Shown: positions 34,705 to 43,433, counted from the first letter of the stretch. The stretch: DNA of 43,610 nt from a bacterium (GCA_025774245.1 JALGWI010000019.1:1-43610), one strand, 5' to 3'. Translations and numbers: made by a program. Notes: a model not told the origin generated them from the sequence alone.

Positions 34705-34998
34705 CTAGCGTCCGCTGCCCTTTTTGAGGTCATTGAGTCGACGGGCCAACTGCTCCGGCTGCCCCTCGAGGGTCGCCAGCTCCGACCGAACCTCCGAGAC
34801 CTCGGCCTCGAGCTGCGCCCGCTCCTCCCTTGCCGCATCGAGCTCGTCCGTCGCCGCGGCGCACTCGTCCTGGGCCGTCTGAACCTGCGTCACCGACGCC
34901 CCCTCGCAGGGAGGCTTCGGTCCGCAGCCGCTCAGGCCGACACACAGGATCAAGATAAGTGCGGCGAAGGCGAGAGACCCAGCTGTGATCTTAGGCAT
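34705..34998 (-). CDS. Small coiled-coil lipoprotein
   Basis: 97 residues. The signal ends in GLSGC (Cys25). The mature part has a short Cys-containing segment (PPCEGAS, DECAAA) followed by a heptad-rich coiled coil (ATDELDAAREERAQLEAEVS). It resembles small Lpp-like envelope spacers but no family is certain. ATG 34998 is used because the lipoprotein signal starts there, with GGGGG about ten bases upstream. It is the first gene of a two-gene unit with the LysM lipoprotein, and both carry a coiled coil, so the two may assemble together. Confidence 0.8.
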   Translation of the reverse strand: MPKITAGSLAFAALILILCVGLSGCGPKPPCEGASVTQVQTAQDECAAATDELDAAREERAQLEAEVSEVRSELATLEGQPEQLARRLNDLKKGSGR

Positions 34999-35030
34999 CT
35001 CCTGCCACCCCCTTCCGGCAATCAACACCA

Positions 35031-35058
35031 ACCTCGCCCTGTCTCATCGGGGCGAGGT
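35031..35058 (-). other. Hairpin in the leader of the lipoprotein unit
   Basis: ACCTCGCCC (35031-35039) pairs with GGGCGAGGT (35050-35058) around a ten-base loop, 32 bases upstream of ATG 34998. It would lie in the 5' leader; no T-tract follows. Confidence 0.4.
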
Positions 35059-35083
35059 CGCAGTACCTCATTCCAGACAGCAA

Positions 35084-35113
35084 AACGTAGCAGAGGCCCA
35101 AGCAAGTGTCAAG
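35084..35113 (-). promoter_or_regulatory. Probable promoter of the lipoprotein unit
   Basis: On the minus strand TTGACA (35108-35113), 18-base spacer, TACGTT (35084-35089). The -35 is perfect, the -10 weak. Confidence 0.5.
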
Positions 35114-35202
35114 CCCATTCGCCCGGCTGGTGGGAGGTTAGGGGGCCTGGGCAGGCTCATGTGAGCTGTATTCAGCTATAATCGGGGAAGGTCTGCGTCC
35201 TG

Positions 35203-35223
35203 GAGACGGGCTCCGCCCGCCTC
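35203..35223 (-). terminator. Weak hairpin after the sulfatase-fold gene
   Basis: GAG-A-CGGGC and GCCCG-C-CTC pair around a TCC loop just past the stop at 35237. No T-tract follows on the minus strand, so termination here is uncertain. Confidence 0.3.
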
Positions 35224-35236
35224 ACGCAGGCCCCTG

Positions 35237-37222
35237 TCAGTGGAGATAACCGAGGGATCGGAGCATCTCCCGGGCCTCCGCGTCGGGCTCCGGGACCTCG
35301 ATCTCGTCCCAACCCGCCGTGATCCTGCCGAGCTCGTCCCCGAGAGCATGGACAACGGCCGTATCCGTATGAGCACGACTCAATAATTCAAGAGGATCCA
35401 CCATGAGATTGTAGAGCTCCGAGTCCCCGTCGGGGCGGCGGATGAGCTTCCACCCCCCTGCCCTGAGTGCCCGCCCTTCTACAGTCCCGTGCGGGTTCGC
35501 GTCGACCACAAGCGGCTCCTCCTCCCACGACGCTCCGGTCAGGAGCGGCATCAGGCTGCGTCCGAAGACGCCCTGGAATCCCGCGAAGCCCGCCACCCCG
35601 CCCGGCGCGGAGGCGATCCCGGACAGCTCGATCAGGGTCGGAGCGATGTCCATCGTGCTCACTTGGTCCTGCACGACACGGGCGTCGACGAGCCCGGGAC
35701 GCCAGACGATCAGGGGCACACGGCAGGTCTCCTCGTAGACGTCGGTGTGATCGAACCACCGCTCCGGCCGGAGCCGCTCTTCCGCCATGTGCTCGCCGTG
35801 GTCTGCCGTGATGACGACGATGGTTTCTTCGAGTGTGCCCGCGTCTCTGAGTGCGCCGATGAGTCTCCCGACGGCCTGGTCCACGTGCCGTATCTCGGAG
35901 TCGTACCCCCGGGAGGCCTTCTCCACGAACTCGCGGAGCTTCGCCTCTGGGGCCACCGCCATCTCCTCGTTGGGGACATTCCTGTAGGCGGTGCCTGGGT
36001 CCTCGTGGATCACGTACGGATGATGCGGATCGAAGAAGTGCACCCAAAAGAAGAACGGACGCCGGTCGCCCGTTCCAAGCCACTCCACCACGCGATCGCA
36101 CGTGGCGACGGCGTCGCGCTCGGATCCGATGATCCGTCCCTCGAAGGTCTTCGCGGCGCGGCGCCATCCGGAGTGGTACTTGAACCTGTCGTGGTCACCT
36201 CTGTCGTAGTAGTCGGCGAACCCCTGGCTCAGACCCGACATGTAACCGTCGAGGTGCCTCACGCTGACCGCGGCTCCGGTGCGGTAACCCGAGTCATGGA
36301 AAACCTCTGCCATGGTGGTCGCGCCGCTTGCGAGCTGGACGGCGTTCCTCACGACTCCGTGCTCGGCGGGGTACCGCGAGGTCAGGATCGAAGCGTGGCT
36401 CGGGTCGGTCGTGACCATCGGAACGATGGCCGCGTCGAACCGGGCGCCCTCGAGCGCCAGAGCGTCGATGACGGGCGACGTCCCCCGGCCGTCGGCCAGG
36501 GGCCCTCGCTCCAGCGGATAGCCGTAGCAGCCGAGCCGGTCCGCGCGGAGCGTGTCGATCGTGATGAGGAGGACGTTCCACGCGCCGTCGGGCAGGCTTT
36601 CCCTCGTCGGAGCGCGCAGCCCCGACCCCCTCGCGCCGAAGAAGACCCCCCACGCGGCGATGCTCAACGCGAGCACCGCGACAAGGGTGATCCAGAGAAC
36701 CCGGCGACAGACGGATCGGCGGCGGGCCGCGGACAGACCGACGACCGCCTTCACGATCCGCCACGCGACGACGAAGAGCACGACCGCCGTGCCGAGCATG
36801 GCCAGATGTCCGAGGACGTTCCCGACGGACCCGAAGAACCGGCTCCGGAAGACCGATCCCCAGTAGACGATGAGGAGGAAGGCCACGGCCGCCGCGAGCG
36901 CGGCCGAGGCAACGTGCCGGCGGTTCAGGACGACGGCTGCCAACGCGAGGACAACTCCGAGGACGAAGCCGCCGACCGCATACCAGAACGCCGGAATCAG
37001 GATGAAGGAGGCAAACGTCGGCGTGCTGTTGAAATAGTAGGAGTGCTGGAGAGCGCGGACGATGCTCTCGACACAGCCGACGGCAGAGCCCAGGAGGCTC
37101 GACGCCGCGGCGGTGAAGAGGATCTCACCACCCCGTGACATTCGCGGGACCGCGGCGGCTCGCGTGGGTGAGCCCGCGGGTCGGTGCCGTTCGGTCTCCG
37201 TGGGTCCGGGTCGATCAGCCAC
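35237..37222 (-). CDS. Membrane sulfatase-fold protein (AlkP superfamily, PF00884)
   Basis: About 661 residues. Five or so N-terminal transmembrane helices (to about residue 195) are followed by a periplasmic sulfatase domain: NVLLITIDTLRADRLGCYGY (metal aspartates), nucleophile region TTDPSHASILTSRYP, FFDPHHPY, VVITADHGEHM and MDIAPTLIELSGI. The C/S-x-P-S-R motif needed for formylglycine is replaced by T-D-P-S-H, so a threonine nucleophile, as in phosphotransferases of this fold, is more likely than sulfatase activity. It ends REMLRSLGYLH, the same tail as the AlkP array. The start is uncertain: GTG 37222 overlaps the aspS stop by 8 bases; ATG 37141 and ATG 37279 are alternatives. It is the last gene of the hisS-aspS unit. 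Confidence 0.85.
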   Translation of the reverse strand: MADRPGPTETERHRPAGSPTRAAAVPRMSRGGEILFTAAASSLLGSAVGCVESIVRALQHSYYFNSTPTFASFILIPAFWYAVGGFVLGVVLALAAVVLNRRHVASAALAAAVAFLLIVYWGSVFRSRFFGSVGNVLGHLAMLGTAVVLFVVAWRIVKAVVGLSAARRRSVCRRVLWITLVAVLALSIAAWGVFFGARGSGLRAPTRESLPDGAWNVLLITIDTLRADRLGCYGYPLERGPLADGRGTSPVIDALALEGARFDAAIVPMVTTDPSHASILTSRYPAEHGVVRNAVQLASGATTMAEVFHDSGYRTGAAVSVRHLDGYMSGLSQGFADYYDRGDHDRFKYHSGWRRAAKTFEGRIIGSERDAVATCDRVVEWLGTGDRRPFFFWVHFFDPHHPYVIHEDPGTAYRNVPNEEMAVAPEAKLREFVEKASRGYDSEIRHVDQAVGRLIGALRDAGTLEETIVVITADHGEHMAEERLRPERWFDHTDVYEETCRVPLIVWRPGLVDARVVQDQVSTMDIAPTLIELSGIASAPGGVAGFAGFQGVFGRSLMPLLTGASWEEEPLVVDANPHGTVEGRALRAGGWKLIRRPDGDSELYNLMVDPLELLSRAHTDTAVVHALGDELGRITAGWDEIEVPEPDAEAREMLRSLGYLH

Positions 37223-39032
37223 TGTCCCGATCTCGACTCTCTTCGTCCGGCGGCTCGACGAAGCGGATGCCGAGTTCATCGAGGACCGCCGGCTCTGCCT
37301 CGGACGGCGAGCCGTCCATCAGCGAGATGCCCCGGTACGACTTCGGGAAGACGATCGTGTCCCGGATCGAGTCCTCGCCCGTCACGAGCATGACGATCCT
37401 ATCGAGCCCGGGCGCCAGGCCGCCGTGGGGCGGCGCCCCGTAGTCGAAGGCCTTCAGGAGGAAGCCGAACCGGCGCTCGGCGTCCTCGCTCGTGATCCCG
37501 ACGACCGCCATGACGCGCTCCTGGATGTCGCGGCGGTGGATCCTGATGGAGCCCGACGCGATCTCGACGCCGTTCAGGACGAGATCGTAGAGGCGTCCCA
37601 GGACCTGGCCGGGATCGGTCTCGAGGAGATCGATGCACTCGGGCCTGGGCATGGTAAACATGTGGTGCTCGGCCTCCCAGGAGCCCGAGTCCTCGTTCCA
37701 CGCGAACATCGGGAAATCGGTGACCCAGAGGAAGTTCAGCCTGCCTTCCGGCACGAGGTCGAGATCGTCCCGGAGGGCGATTCGGAGCCTCCCCAGGATC
37801 TCGTTTGTCTTCTTCCGAGCGTCGGCGACGAAGAGGAGGAGGTCGCCGGCGGCGGCTCCCGCCCGCTCGCGCACGGCCGCCGTCTCCTTCTCGGAGAAGA
37901 ACTTGCCGATGCCGCCCTGGAGCGCCCCATCGACCGGCTTCGTCCACGCCAGACCCTTCGCGCCCCACTTCTTCGCGAGGGCTTCCCGCCTGTCGATCTC
38001 GCCCCGCGACCAGCCTCCGCACCCGACGGCGTTCAGGCACTTGACGGTGCCGCCGCCCTCGATCGTGGAGCGGAAGACATTGAACTCGGTCTCCCCGAGA
38101 AGATCGGTCAGGTCGACGATCTCCATCCCGAAGCGCGTGTCGGGCTTGTCCGACCCGAACCGGTCCATGGCCTCGCGGTAGGTCAGCCGCGGGAAGGGCG
38201 TCTCGATCGTAACGCCCGCGGCCTCCCGCCAGATGGCGGTCATGAGCCCCTCCGCCACGCCGAAGACGTCGTCCTCGGTGACGAAGCTCATCTCCATGTC
38301 GATCTGGGTGTGCTCCGGCTGCCGGTCGGCGCGGAGGTCCTCGTCCCTCAAGCACCTCGCGATCTGGAAGTAGCGGTCGCAGCCCGAGACCATGAGGATC
38401 TGCTTGTAGAGCTGCGGCGACTGCGGAAGCGCGTAGACCTTCCCACGGTGCACCCTCGACGGCACGATGAAGTCGCGCGCGCCCTCGGGCGTCTTCTTGG
38501 CGAGGATCGGCGTCTCGATCTCGAGGAACCCGTTGCCCGCGAGGTACTTCCTCGTGGCCAGCGCCGCCTTGTGCCGGGCCTCGATCAGGCGCTGCATGTG
38601 CGGACGCCTCAGATCGAGGAAGCGGTACTCGAGCCTGAGCTCGTCGCTCGCCTTGAGCGGTTCCTCCATCACGAACGGCGGGGTCTCGGAAGCGTTCAGT
38701 ACCCTGAGCTCTGCGACGTGAACCTCGACCTCGCCCGTCGGGAGGTCCGTGTTCACCGTGCCCTCGGGCCTCGCCATGACCTCTCCCCTCGCCCCGATCA
38801 CGTACTCGGCGCCGAGATGCTCCGCGCGCGCGAAGATCTCGGGGTCGTCGTCCGGGCGGAAGACCACCTGCGTGAGCCCGTGTCGATCGAAGAGATCGAC
38901 GAAGAGGAGGCCGCCCAGGTTGCGCCTGCGACGGACCCACCCCATGAGGACGACCTCGTTGCCGACGTCTTCCTTCGTGAGCTCGCCGCACGTGTGTGTT
39001 CGGTGGAGATCACCCATCAGGTCGAGCTTCAT
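37215..39032 (-). CDS. aspS: Aspartyl-tRNA synthetase
   Basis: 605 residues, the bacterial type with N-terminal OB fold (VVLMGWVRRRRNLGGLLFVDL), class II motif 2 (ARCLRDEDLRADRQPEHTQ) followed by IDMEMSF, an inserted GAD domain (GVDEVAR-like region) and motif 3 (GGLAPGLDRIVMLVTG) with a C-terminal extension DTIVFPKSYRG. It charges tRNA-Asp; whether it also charges tRNA-Asn cannot be told here. ATG 39032 overlaps the hisS stop as ATGA, with AGAGGAACAG upstream. The hisS-aspS order is common in several phyla. Confidence 0.96.
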   Translation of the reverse strand: MKLDLMGDLHRTHTCGELTKEDVGNEVVLMGWVRRRRNLGGLLFVDLFDRHGLTQVVFRPDDDPEIFARAEHLGAEYVIGARGEVMARPEGTVNTDLPTGEVEVHVAELRVLNASETPPFVMEEPLKASDELRLEYRFLDLRRPHMQRLIEARHKAALATRKYLAGNGFLEIETPILAKKTPEGARDFIVPSRVHRGKVYALPQSPQLYKQILMVSGCDRYFQIARCLRDEDLRADRQPEHTQIDMEMSFVTEDDVFGVAEGLMTAIWREAAGVTIETPFPRLTYREAMDRFGSDKPDTRFGMEIVDLTDLLGETEFNVFRSTIEGGGTVKCLNAVGCGGWSRGEIDRREALAKKWGAKGLAWTKPVDGALQGGIGKFFSEKETAAVRERAGAAAGDLLLFVADARKKTNEILGRLRIALRDDLDLVPEGRLNFLWVTDFPMFAWNEDSGSWEAEHHMFTMPRPECIDLLETDPGQVLGRLYDLVLNGVEIASGSIRIHRRDIQERVMAVVGITSEDAERRFGFLLKAFDYGAPPHGGLAPGLDRIVMLVTGEDSIRDTIVFPKSYRGISLMDGSPSEAEPAVLDELGIRFVEPPDEESRDRDSG

Positions 39033-40309
39033 CGCTGTTCCTCTTTCGTTGCGCCGAGCCTGTCTTCCAGATAGGCGACGACCCCGTCGAGAGACATCTC
39101 CTGCTGCTCTCCGGCCGCCATGTCCCGCACGATCGCGACGCCGCGCGCGAGCTCGTCCTCCCCGACGATCACGGCGAACCGCGCACCGAGCTTCCCCGCC
39201 TCGCGCATCTGCGCCTTCAGGCTGCGATCCTGGTAGTCGGTCTCGACCGTGTGGCTCCCGCGGAGGACGGCGATCATCGCCGCCTTGGCGAGCTGCGCCG
39301 CCTCTCCCAGGCAGACCATGTAGACATCCGGCCCCGGGGCGCCCTCGGGGAACGCACCGTCGCTCTCGAGGGCCATGATGAGCCTGCCGACGCCGCCTGA
39401 GACGCCGCAGGCCGGCGTGGGATCGCCCCCGAGCTCGCGGACGAGATCGTCGTACCGCCCGCCGCCGCAGAGCGCGCTCTGCGCGCCGAGTCCCGTGTGG
39501 TGGATCTCGAAGATCGTCTTCGTGTAGTAGTCGAGCCCCCGCGCCTGCGTCTCGTCGACGACGAAGTTGACCGACATCTTCGTGAGGTGCTCTTTCGCCC
39601 TCTCGAAATGCCCGCGGCACTCGTCGCAGAGCGAAGCGTGGATCGACGGAGCCTCCTTCAGGATCGCGAGGCACGATTTCCGCTTGCAGTCGAACATCCG
39701 TCTCGGGTTCTTCTCGAAGCGGACGTGGCAGTCGTCGCAGAACTCGTCGAGCCTCGGCTGAAGCTCGCTCCTCAGAAGCTCGTTGTACGCGGGCGTGCAC
39801 GCCGCGCACCCGGCGCTGTTGATCCTGGCCTCGGTCCCGGCGATCCCGAGCCGCTCGTGCAGGCTCACGGAGAAGTGGATGATCTCCGCGTCGATCGCGG
39901 GGCTCGCCGAGCCGATCGCCTCGAGCCCCCACTGCCAGAACTGGCGGTAGCGTCCGGCCTGCGGTCGCTCGTAGCGGAACATCGGACCGTAGTAGTGGAG
40001 CTTCGTCACGCGCGCGTTCCGCCCCATGTTGTGCTCGATGTAGGAGCGGACGACGCCCGCCGTCCCCTCCGGCCGGAGCGTGAGGCTCCTTCCCTTGCGG
40101 TCCTCGAAGGTGTACATCTCCTTGCGGACGATGTCGGTCGAATCCCCGATCCCGCGCGCGAAGAGATCGGTCTCCTCGAAGATCGGCACGCGGATCTCGC
40201 GGTAGCCGAACCTGTCGGCCGTCTCACGGAAGACCCTCTCCACGTGCTGCCACTTCCAGATGTCCTCCGGAAGAAGATCCCGCGTTCCTCTGGGGGCCTT
40301 GAATCTCAT
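39029..40309 (-). CDS. hisS: Histidyl-tRNA synthetase
   Basis: 426 residues. It begins FKAPRGTRDLLPED and contains motif 2 (YYGPMFRYERPQAGRYRQFWQ), the histidine-A box (RGLDYYTKTIFEI) and GGGRYDDL, ending with the anticodon domain. Four cysteine pairs (C168/C171, C191/C194, C208/C213, C228/C231) in the insertion region would build two zinc sites; such pairs occur in a subset of bacterial enzymes. ATG 40309 has GGGAGG about 11 bases upstream. It overlaps aspS by four bases and lies seven bases after the VanZ-like gene. Confidence 0.96.
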   Translation of the reverse strand: MRFKAPRGTRDLLPEDIWKWQHVERVFRETADRFGYREIRVPIFEETDLFARGIGDSTDIVRKEMYTFEDRKGRSLTLRPEGTAGVVRSYIEHNMGRNARVTKLHYYGPMFRYERPQAGRYRQFWQWGLEAIGSASPAIDAEIIHFSVSLHERLGIAGTEARINSAGCAACTPAYNELLRSELQPRLDEFCDDCHVRFEKNPRRMFDCKRKSCLAILKEAPSIHASLCDECRGHFERAKEHLTKMSVNFVVDETQARGLDYYTKTIFEIHHTGLGAQSALCGGGRYDDLVRELGGDPTPACGVSGGVGRLIMALESDGAFPEGAPGPDVYMVCLGEAAQLAKAAMIAVLRGSHTVETDYQDRSLKAQMREAGKLGARFAVIVGEDELARGVAIVRDMAAGEQQEMSLDGVVAYLEDRLGATKEEQR

Positions 40310-40316
40310 CGACGAA

Positions 40317-40721
40317 TCAGCCTCCCTGAGACCGCCGCTCCATCCGTCTCCGGTGGAGCAACGACCAGAGCCTGTTCCCGAGAATGATGCCGACGGCGTC
40401 CCCGACCCAGTCGAAGAACTCGACGCTCCTCCCGGGCACCGTCATCTGGTAGAACTCGTCGAACGCGCCGACGATGAGTCCCGTCCCGATCGCGAGGATC
40501 GGGACCAGCCGGGGCCTGCTGCTTCCGAGCGTCGCGAAGTACGCCGCTGTCAGAAGGAGCCCGAGCCCCGAGTACTCGGCGACGTGCGCCAGTTTGTCCG
40601 AGAGCCGGAACGGCGGCACCAGGTAGATCGACCCGTGGATCGACGAGACCGCGAAGATGACCGCCACGTACGCGATCGTCAGAATCCACGCCCTGCGCCT
40701 TCGGTCCGCTGCCACTCCCAA
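40317..40721 (-). CDS. VanZ-like family membrane protein
   Basis: 134 residues with four predicted transmembrane helices. The family motif is visible as LSDKLAHVAEYSGLGLLL, VGAFDEFYQMTVPGRSVEFFDWVGDAVGIILG. VanZ confers low-level teicoplanin resistance in one cluster, but most family members, like this one, are short proteins of unknown role. The start is TTG 40721, or GTG 40715 two codons later; both have GGGAAG-type sites. It sits between ccsA and hisS and is likely co-transcribed with both. Confidence 0.82.
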   Translation of the reverse strand: MGVAADRRRRAWILTIAYVAVIFAVSSIHGSIYLVPPFRLSDKLAHVAEYSGLGLLLTAAYFATLGSSRPRLVPILAIGTGLIVGAFDEFYQMTVPGRSVEFFDWVGDAVGIILGNRLWSLLHRRRMERRSQGG

Positions 40722-40752
40722 CCGCTTCCCGCCTTCCCGCCTCCGCGCCGAC

Positions 40753-41559
40753 CTAGCCGTACGAGTGGAGCCCCGCGAAGAAGATGCTCCCGAGGATCGT
40801 GAAGATCGTCAGCGCGAACCCTGCGATCGAGAGCCACGCCGCTCCCGTCCCGCGCCACCCCCTCACGAGCCGCGCGTGCAGGTAGATCGCGTAGACGAGC
40901 CACACGATGAGCGAGCTCGTCTCCTTCGGGTCCCACGACCACGGGGATCCCCAGGCCTTCTGCGCCCAGACCGCTCCCGCGAAGAGCGCCCCGATCGTGA
41001 AGAGCGGGAAGCCGATCCCGATCGAGCGGTAGGTCACCATGTCGAGCGTGTCGGCGTCGGGCAGCCCCTTGAACCCCTTCGGCGTGCCGATGAGATAGAG
41101 GACCGAGGCCACGAAGGCGACGGCGAACGCAGCCTCCGCCAGGACCGCGAGCGACACGTGGATCCACAGCCAGTAGCTCTGGAGCGCGGGGATGAGCTGC
41201 TGCTCGATCTCGGCCGGGAAGAGCGAGGCGACGACCATGATGCAGAAGGCCACCGGCGCCGCGAAGACCGTCAGGAGCTCGAGCCCCTTCCTCCGCCAGA
41301 TCGCGAGGAAGCCGATCACGACGGCCCACGCGAAGAGCGACATGTACTCGAACAGGTTCGTCACGGGCGGGTGCGCGGAGAGGACGCTCCGGACCACGAG
41401 CGCGACGGTGTTCGCCGCGAGCCCGATCACCGTGAGCCACAAGACGATGTTCCGCACCGACGGTTTCCGGAGGCCGACGTAGAACGCCGCCGCCACGGTC
41501 GCGCCGAGGTAGCAGCTGATGGCGATCCAGAAGAAGGGCATGTCGGGTCCGCTGACCAT
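40753..41559 (-). CDS. ccsA: Cytochrome c biogenesis protein CcsA/ResC family
   Basis: 268 residues with about eight transmembrane helices. The haem-handling WWD motif is WGSPWSWDPKET (about 215-226), and candidate haem-ligand histidines lie in HPPVTNLFEY, WIHVSLAV and YLHARL. With ResB it forms the system II synthase that exports haem and attaches it to CxxCH motifs of apocytochromes in the periplasm. ATG 41559 has GGAGGAACGGGGA upstream and lies 12 bases after the resB stop. A target cytochrome with CxxCH is encoded at 617-1168 in this window. Confidence 0.92.
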   Translation of the reverse strand: MVSGPDMPFFWIAISCYLGATVAAAFYVGLRKPSVRNIVLWLTVIGLAANTVALVVRSVLSAHPPVTNLFEYMSLFAWAVVIGFLAIWRRKGLELLTVFAAPVAFCIMVVASLFPAEIEQQLIPALQSYWLWIHVSLAVLAEAAFAVAFVASVLYLIGTPKGFKGLPDADTLDMVTYRSIGIGFPLFTIGALFAGAVWAQKAWGSPWSWDPKETSSLIVWLVYAIYLHARLVRGWRGTGAAWLSIAGFALTIFTILGSIFFAGLHSYG

Positions 41560-41571
41560 TCCCCGTTCCTC

Positions 41572-42768
41572 CTACTCCGTGTCCCGGTCGCCCGGGCCTC
41601 CGCCCGCGCCGCCCGTCGCGGCCTGTCGCTCCGCCGCCTGCCGGGGCCGGCGCGTCCAGAACGTGAGCATGAGCCCGAGCGACATCGCCGCGAACCCCCC
41701 GAAGAGGAGCGGCGTGCCGGGCTGGCTCGCGATCTCGAACCTGGTCAGGGCGTTGTCGTGGTCCGGCCAGTAGTCCAGGAGGATGAGCCGGCACGGAAGG
41801 TCGTCGCCCCCGTGCGCCGGGAACGACGCGAAGATCCACTTCTCTCCGAGGATCTCACCCTCGCGGGCTACTTGCACCAGAACCGCCGGGTTGTCGTGCC
41901 AAACAGAGGCCAGCTCGGCGGTTCCTCGCTCGATATCGTAGGTGAAGTGCCCGAGGAATTCCAGCACTTTCACCGTGAGGTCGCTCCCGGGCACCTCGAC
42001 GTCCTCACCCGGGGGCACCGCCACCTCGACGGGAAAACCCTCGCCGCCGTCCGCGAGGACCATGACGCCCAGCTTCACTTCTTTGACCGACGTGGCCGAC
42101 GGAAGCATCTCGAACTGGTAGAGCCCGACGCCGTTGTGAACGAGCGGCTCGTTCACCTCGATCCGTCGCGAGAACATCTCGTGGTCGTCCTCGATGACCG
42201 TCACCTCCGACACGTACTCGGAGAGCTTCCCCTCCTCGTTGAACTCGGTCCGCGCGGCGTCGACCCGCACGGTGAAGCCGCCCTCCGCGACGAGCATCTC
42301 ATCGCCCGCCGACAGGAACCGCTCCGCCGGATAGCGGAACCCGGAGAGCGCAGTCACGAGCCCGCCGGCCATCACGACCGCGATCGCCAGGTGCGTCACG
42401 AGCGACCCGAGCTTCGCGAGCCTCGCGCGCTTCGCGGTCCGGGTGATCCGAGCGAGGCGCGAGCCCGAACAGACGACGACCGAGAGCATGAGCGCCGCCA
42501 CGATGACGAGGAAGTACCACGCGCCGAAGACGTCGGAGAGGCCGGAGCGGGCGATGAACCCGCCGAGCGCCGCGCCGTGCCGCTCGACGTACGCCTCGGT
42601 CGGGAGGTTCTGGCCGATGAGGACGCCCGCCATCGAGAAAGCCGCGATGATCGCGAGAAGGATGATCGCCGTCTTCATCGACGCGAGCCACTCGCGTGAC
42701 CGGCGGTTGCCGACGAGCACGAAAACGGCCGCGACGATGAGTACCCCGATGTACACGCCGTGGATCAA
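41572..42768 (-). CDS. resB: Cytochrome c biogenesis protein ResB
   Basis: About 398 residues. A helix-rich N-terminal part (three or four transmembrane segments, SREWLASMKTAIILLAIIAA, FLVIVAALMLSVVVCSGS, LGSLVTHLAIAVVMAGG) with GNLVTH-like SLVTH histidine, a large periplasmic beta domain (about 180-355; EPLVHNGVGLYQ) and a final helix. ResB is the partner of CcsA in system II haem attachment. The start is TTG 42768, which overlaps the hypB stop as TTGA and has GGGGAGAG six bases upstream; an open extension back to 42867 lies inside hypB and is rejected. Confidence 0.87.
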   Translation of the reverse strand: MIHGVYIGVLIVAAVFVLVGNRRSREWLASMKTAIILLAIIAAFSMAGVLIGQNLPTEAYVERHGAALGGFIARSGLSDVFGAWYFLVIVAALMLSVVVCSGSRLARITRTAKRARLAKLGSLVTHLAIAVVMAGGLVTALSGFRYPAERFLSAGDEMLVAEGGFTVRVDAARTEFNEEGKLSEYVSEVTVIEDDHEMFSRRIEVNEPLVHNGVGLYQFEMLPSATSVKEVKLGVMVLADGGEGFPVEVAVPPGEDVEVPGSDLTVKVLEFLGHFTYDIERGTAELASVWHDNPAVLVQVAREGEILGEKWIFASFPAHGGDDLPCRLILLDYWPDHDNALTRFEIASQPGTPLLFGGFAAMSLGLMLTFWTRRPRQAAERQAATGGAGGGPGDRDTE

Positions 42769-43433
42769 GACAGCTCTCCCCTCTTCTCGGCGAGCTTCGC
42801 CCTCACCCAGTCGATCCACGCGTCCATGCCGTCGCCCGTGAGCGCTGACAACCTCAGGATCTCGCACTTGGGGTTCAGGACCTCGATCTCACCAGCGACC
42901 TTCTCGATGTCGTAGGTGAGGTGCGGAAGGAGATCGATCTTGTTCAGGATCGCGAGATCGGACTCGTGGAAGATCGCCGGGTATTTCATCGGCTTGTCGT
43001 CGCCCTCCGTGGTGGAGAGGAGCACCATCCGGACGTCCTCGCCGAGGTCGTAGGTCGACGGGCAGATCAGGTTTCCGACGTTCTCGATGAAGACGACGTC
43101 GCCGGCTTCGAGGTCGAGCTCCCCCAGTACCTCGTCGATCATCGCCGCGCTCAGGTGGCAGCCGCCACCGGTGTTGATCTGGACGCCCGACGCGCCGCGC
43201 GCCCTCACGCGGTCCATGTCGCGCTGGGTGCTGACGTCGCCCTCGATCACGATGACGTTCATCGTGTCGGTCAGGCGGTCGAGCGTCGACTCGAGAAGCG
43301 TCGTCTTCCCGGACCCCGGGGAACTGATCAGGTTCAGCACGAGGAGGCCGGCGTCGGTGAACGCCTTCCGGTTCCCGGCCGCCATGCGGTCGTTCTCGTC
43401 CTGGATCTTCTTCTGGACGTCGATCTTCGTCAT
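42765..43433 (-). CDS. hypB: Hydrogenase nickel incorporation GTPase HypB
   Basis: 222 residues. The P-loop is SSPGSGKTT (37-45), followed by the HypB-specific GDVSTQRDMDRVR, GGGCHLSAAMI, ENVGNLICPSTYDLGE and the guanine-specificity motif NKIDLLP. The Cys and His of GCHL and Cys of LICP form the dimer-interface metal site that passes nickel to the hydrogenase large subunit. No N-terminal His-rich or CxxCGC stretch is present. ATG 43433 has GGAGGAGAACGA and overlaps the upstream phosphorylase stop as ATGA. No hydrogenase or other hyp gene is in the window, so its client must be encoded elsewhere. Confidence 0.93.
   Translation of the reverse strand: MTKIDVQKKIQDENDRMAAGNRKAFTDAGLLVLNLISSPGSGKTTLLESTLDRLTDTMNVIVIEGDVSTQRDMDRVRARGASGVQINTGGGCHLSAAMIDEVLGELDLEAGDVVFIENVGNLICPSTYDLGEDVRMVLLSTTEGDDKPMKYPAIFHESDLAILNKIDLLPHLTYDIEKVAGEIEVLNPKCEILRLSALTGDGMDAWIDWVRAKLAEKRGELS

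Noticed and set aside
35160-35190. TATAAT-like box at about 35175 on the plus strand
   Set aside because: No matching -35 at proper spacing and no plus-strand gene downstream.
42765-43433. Evidence for a hydrogenase locus in this window
   Set aside because: Only hypB is present; no hydrogenase subunit or other maturation gene is visible.
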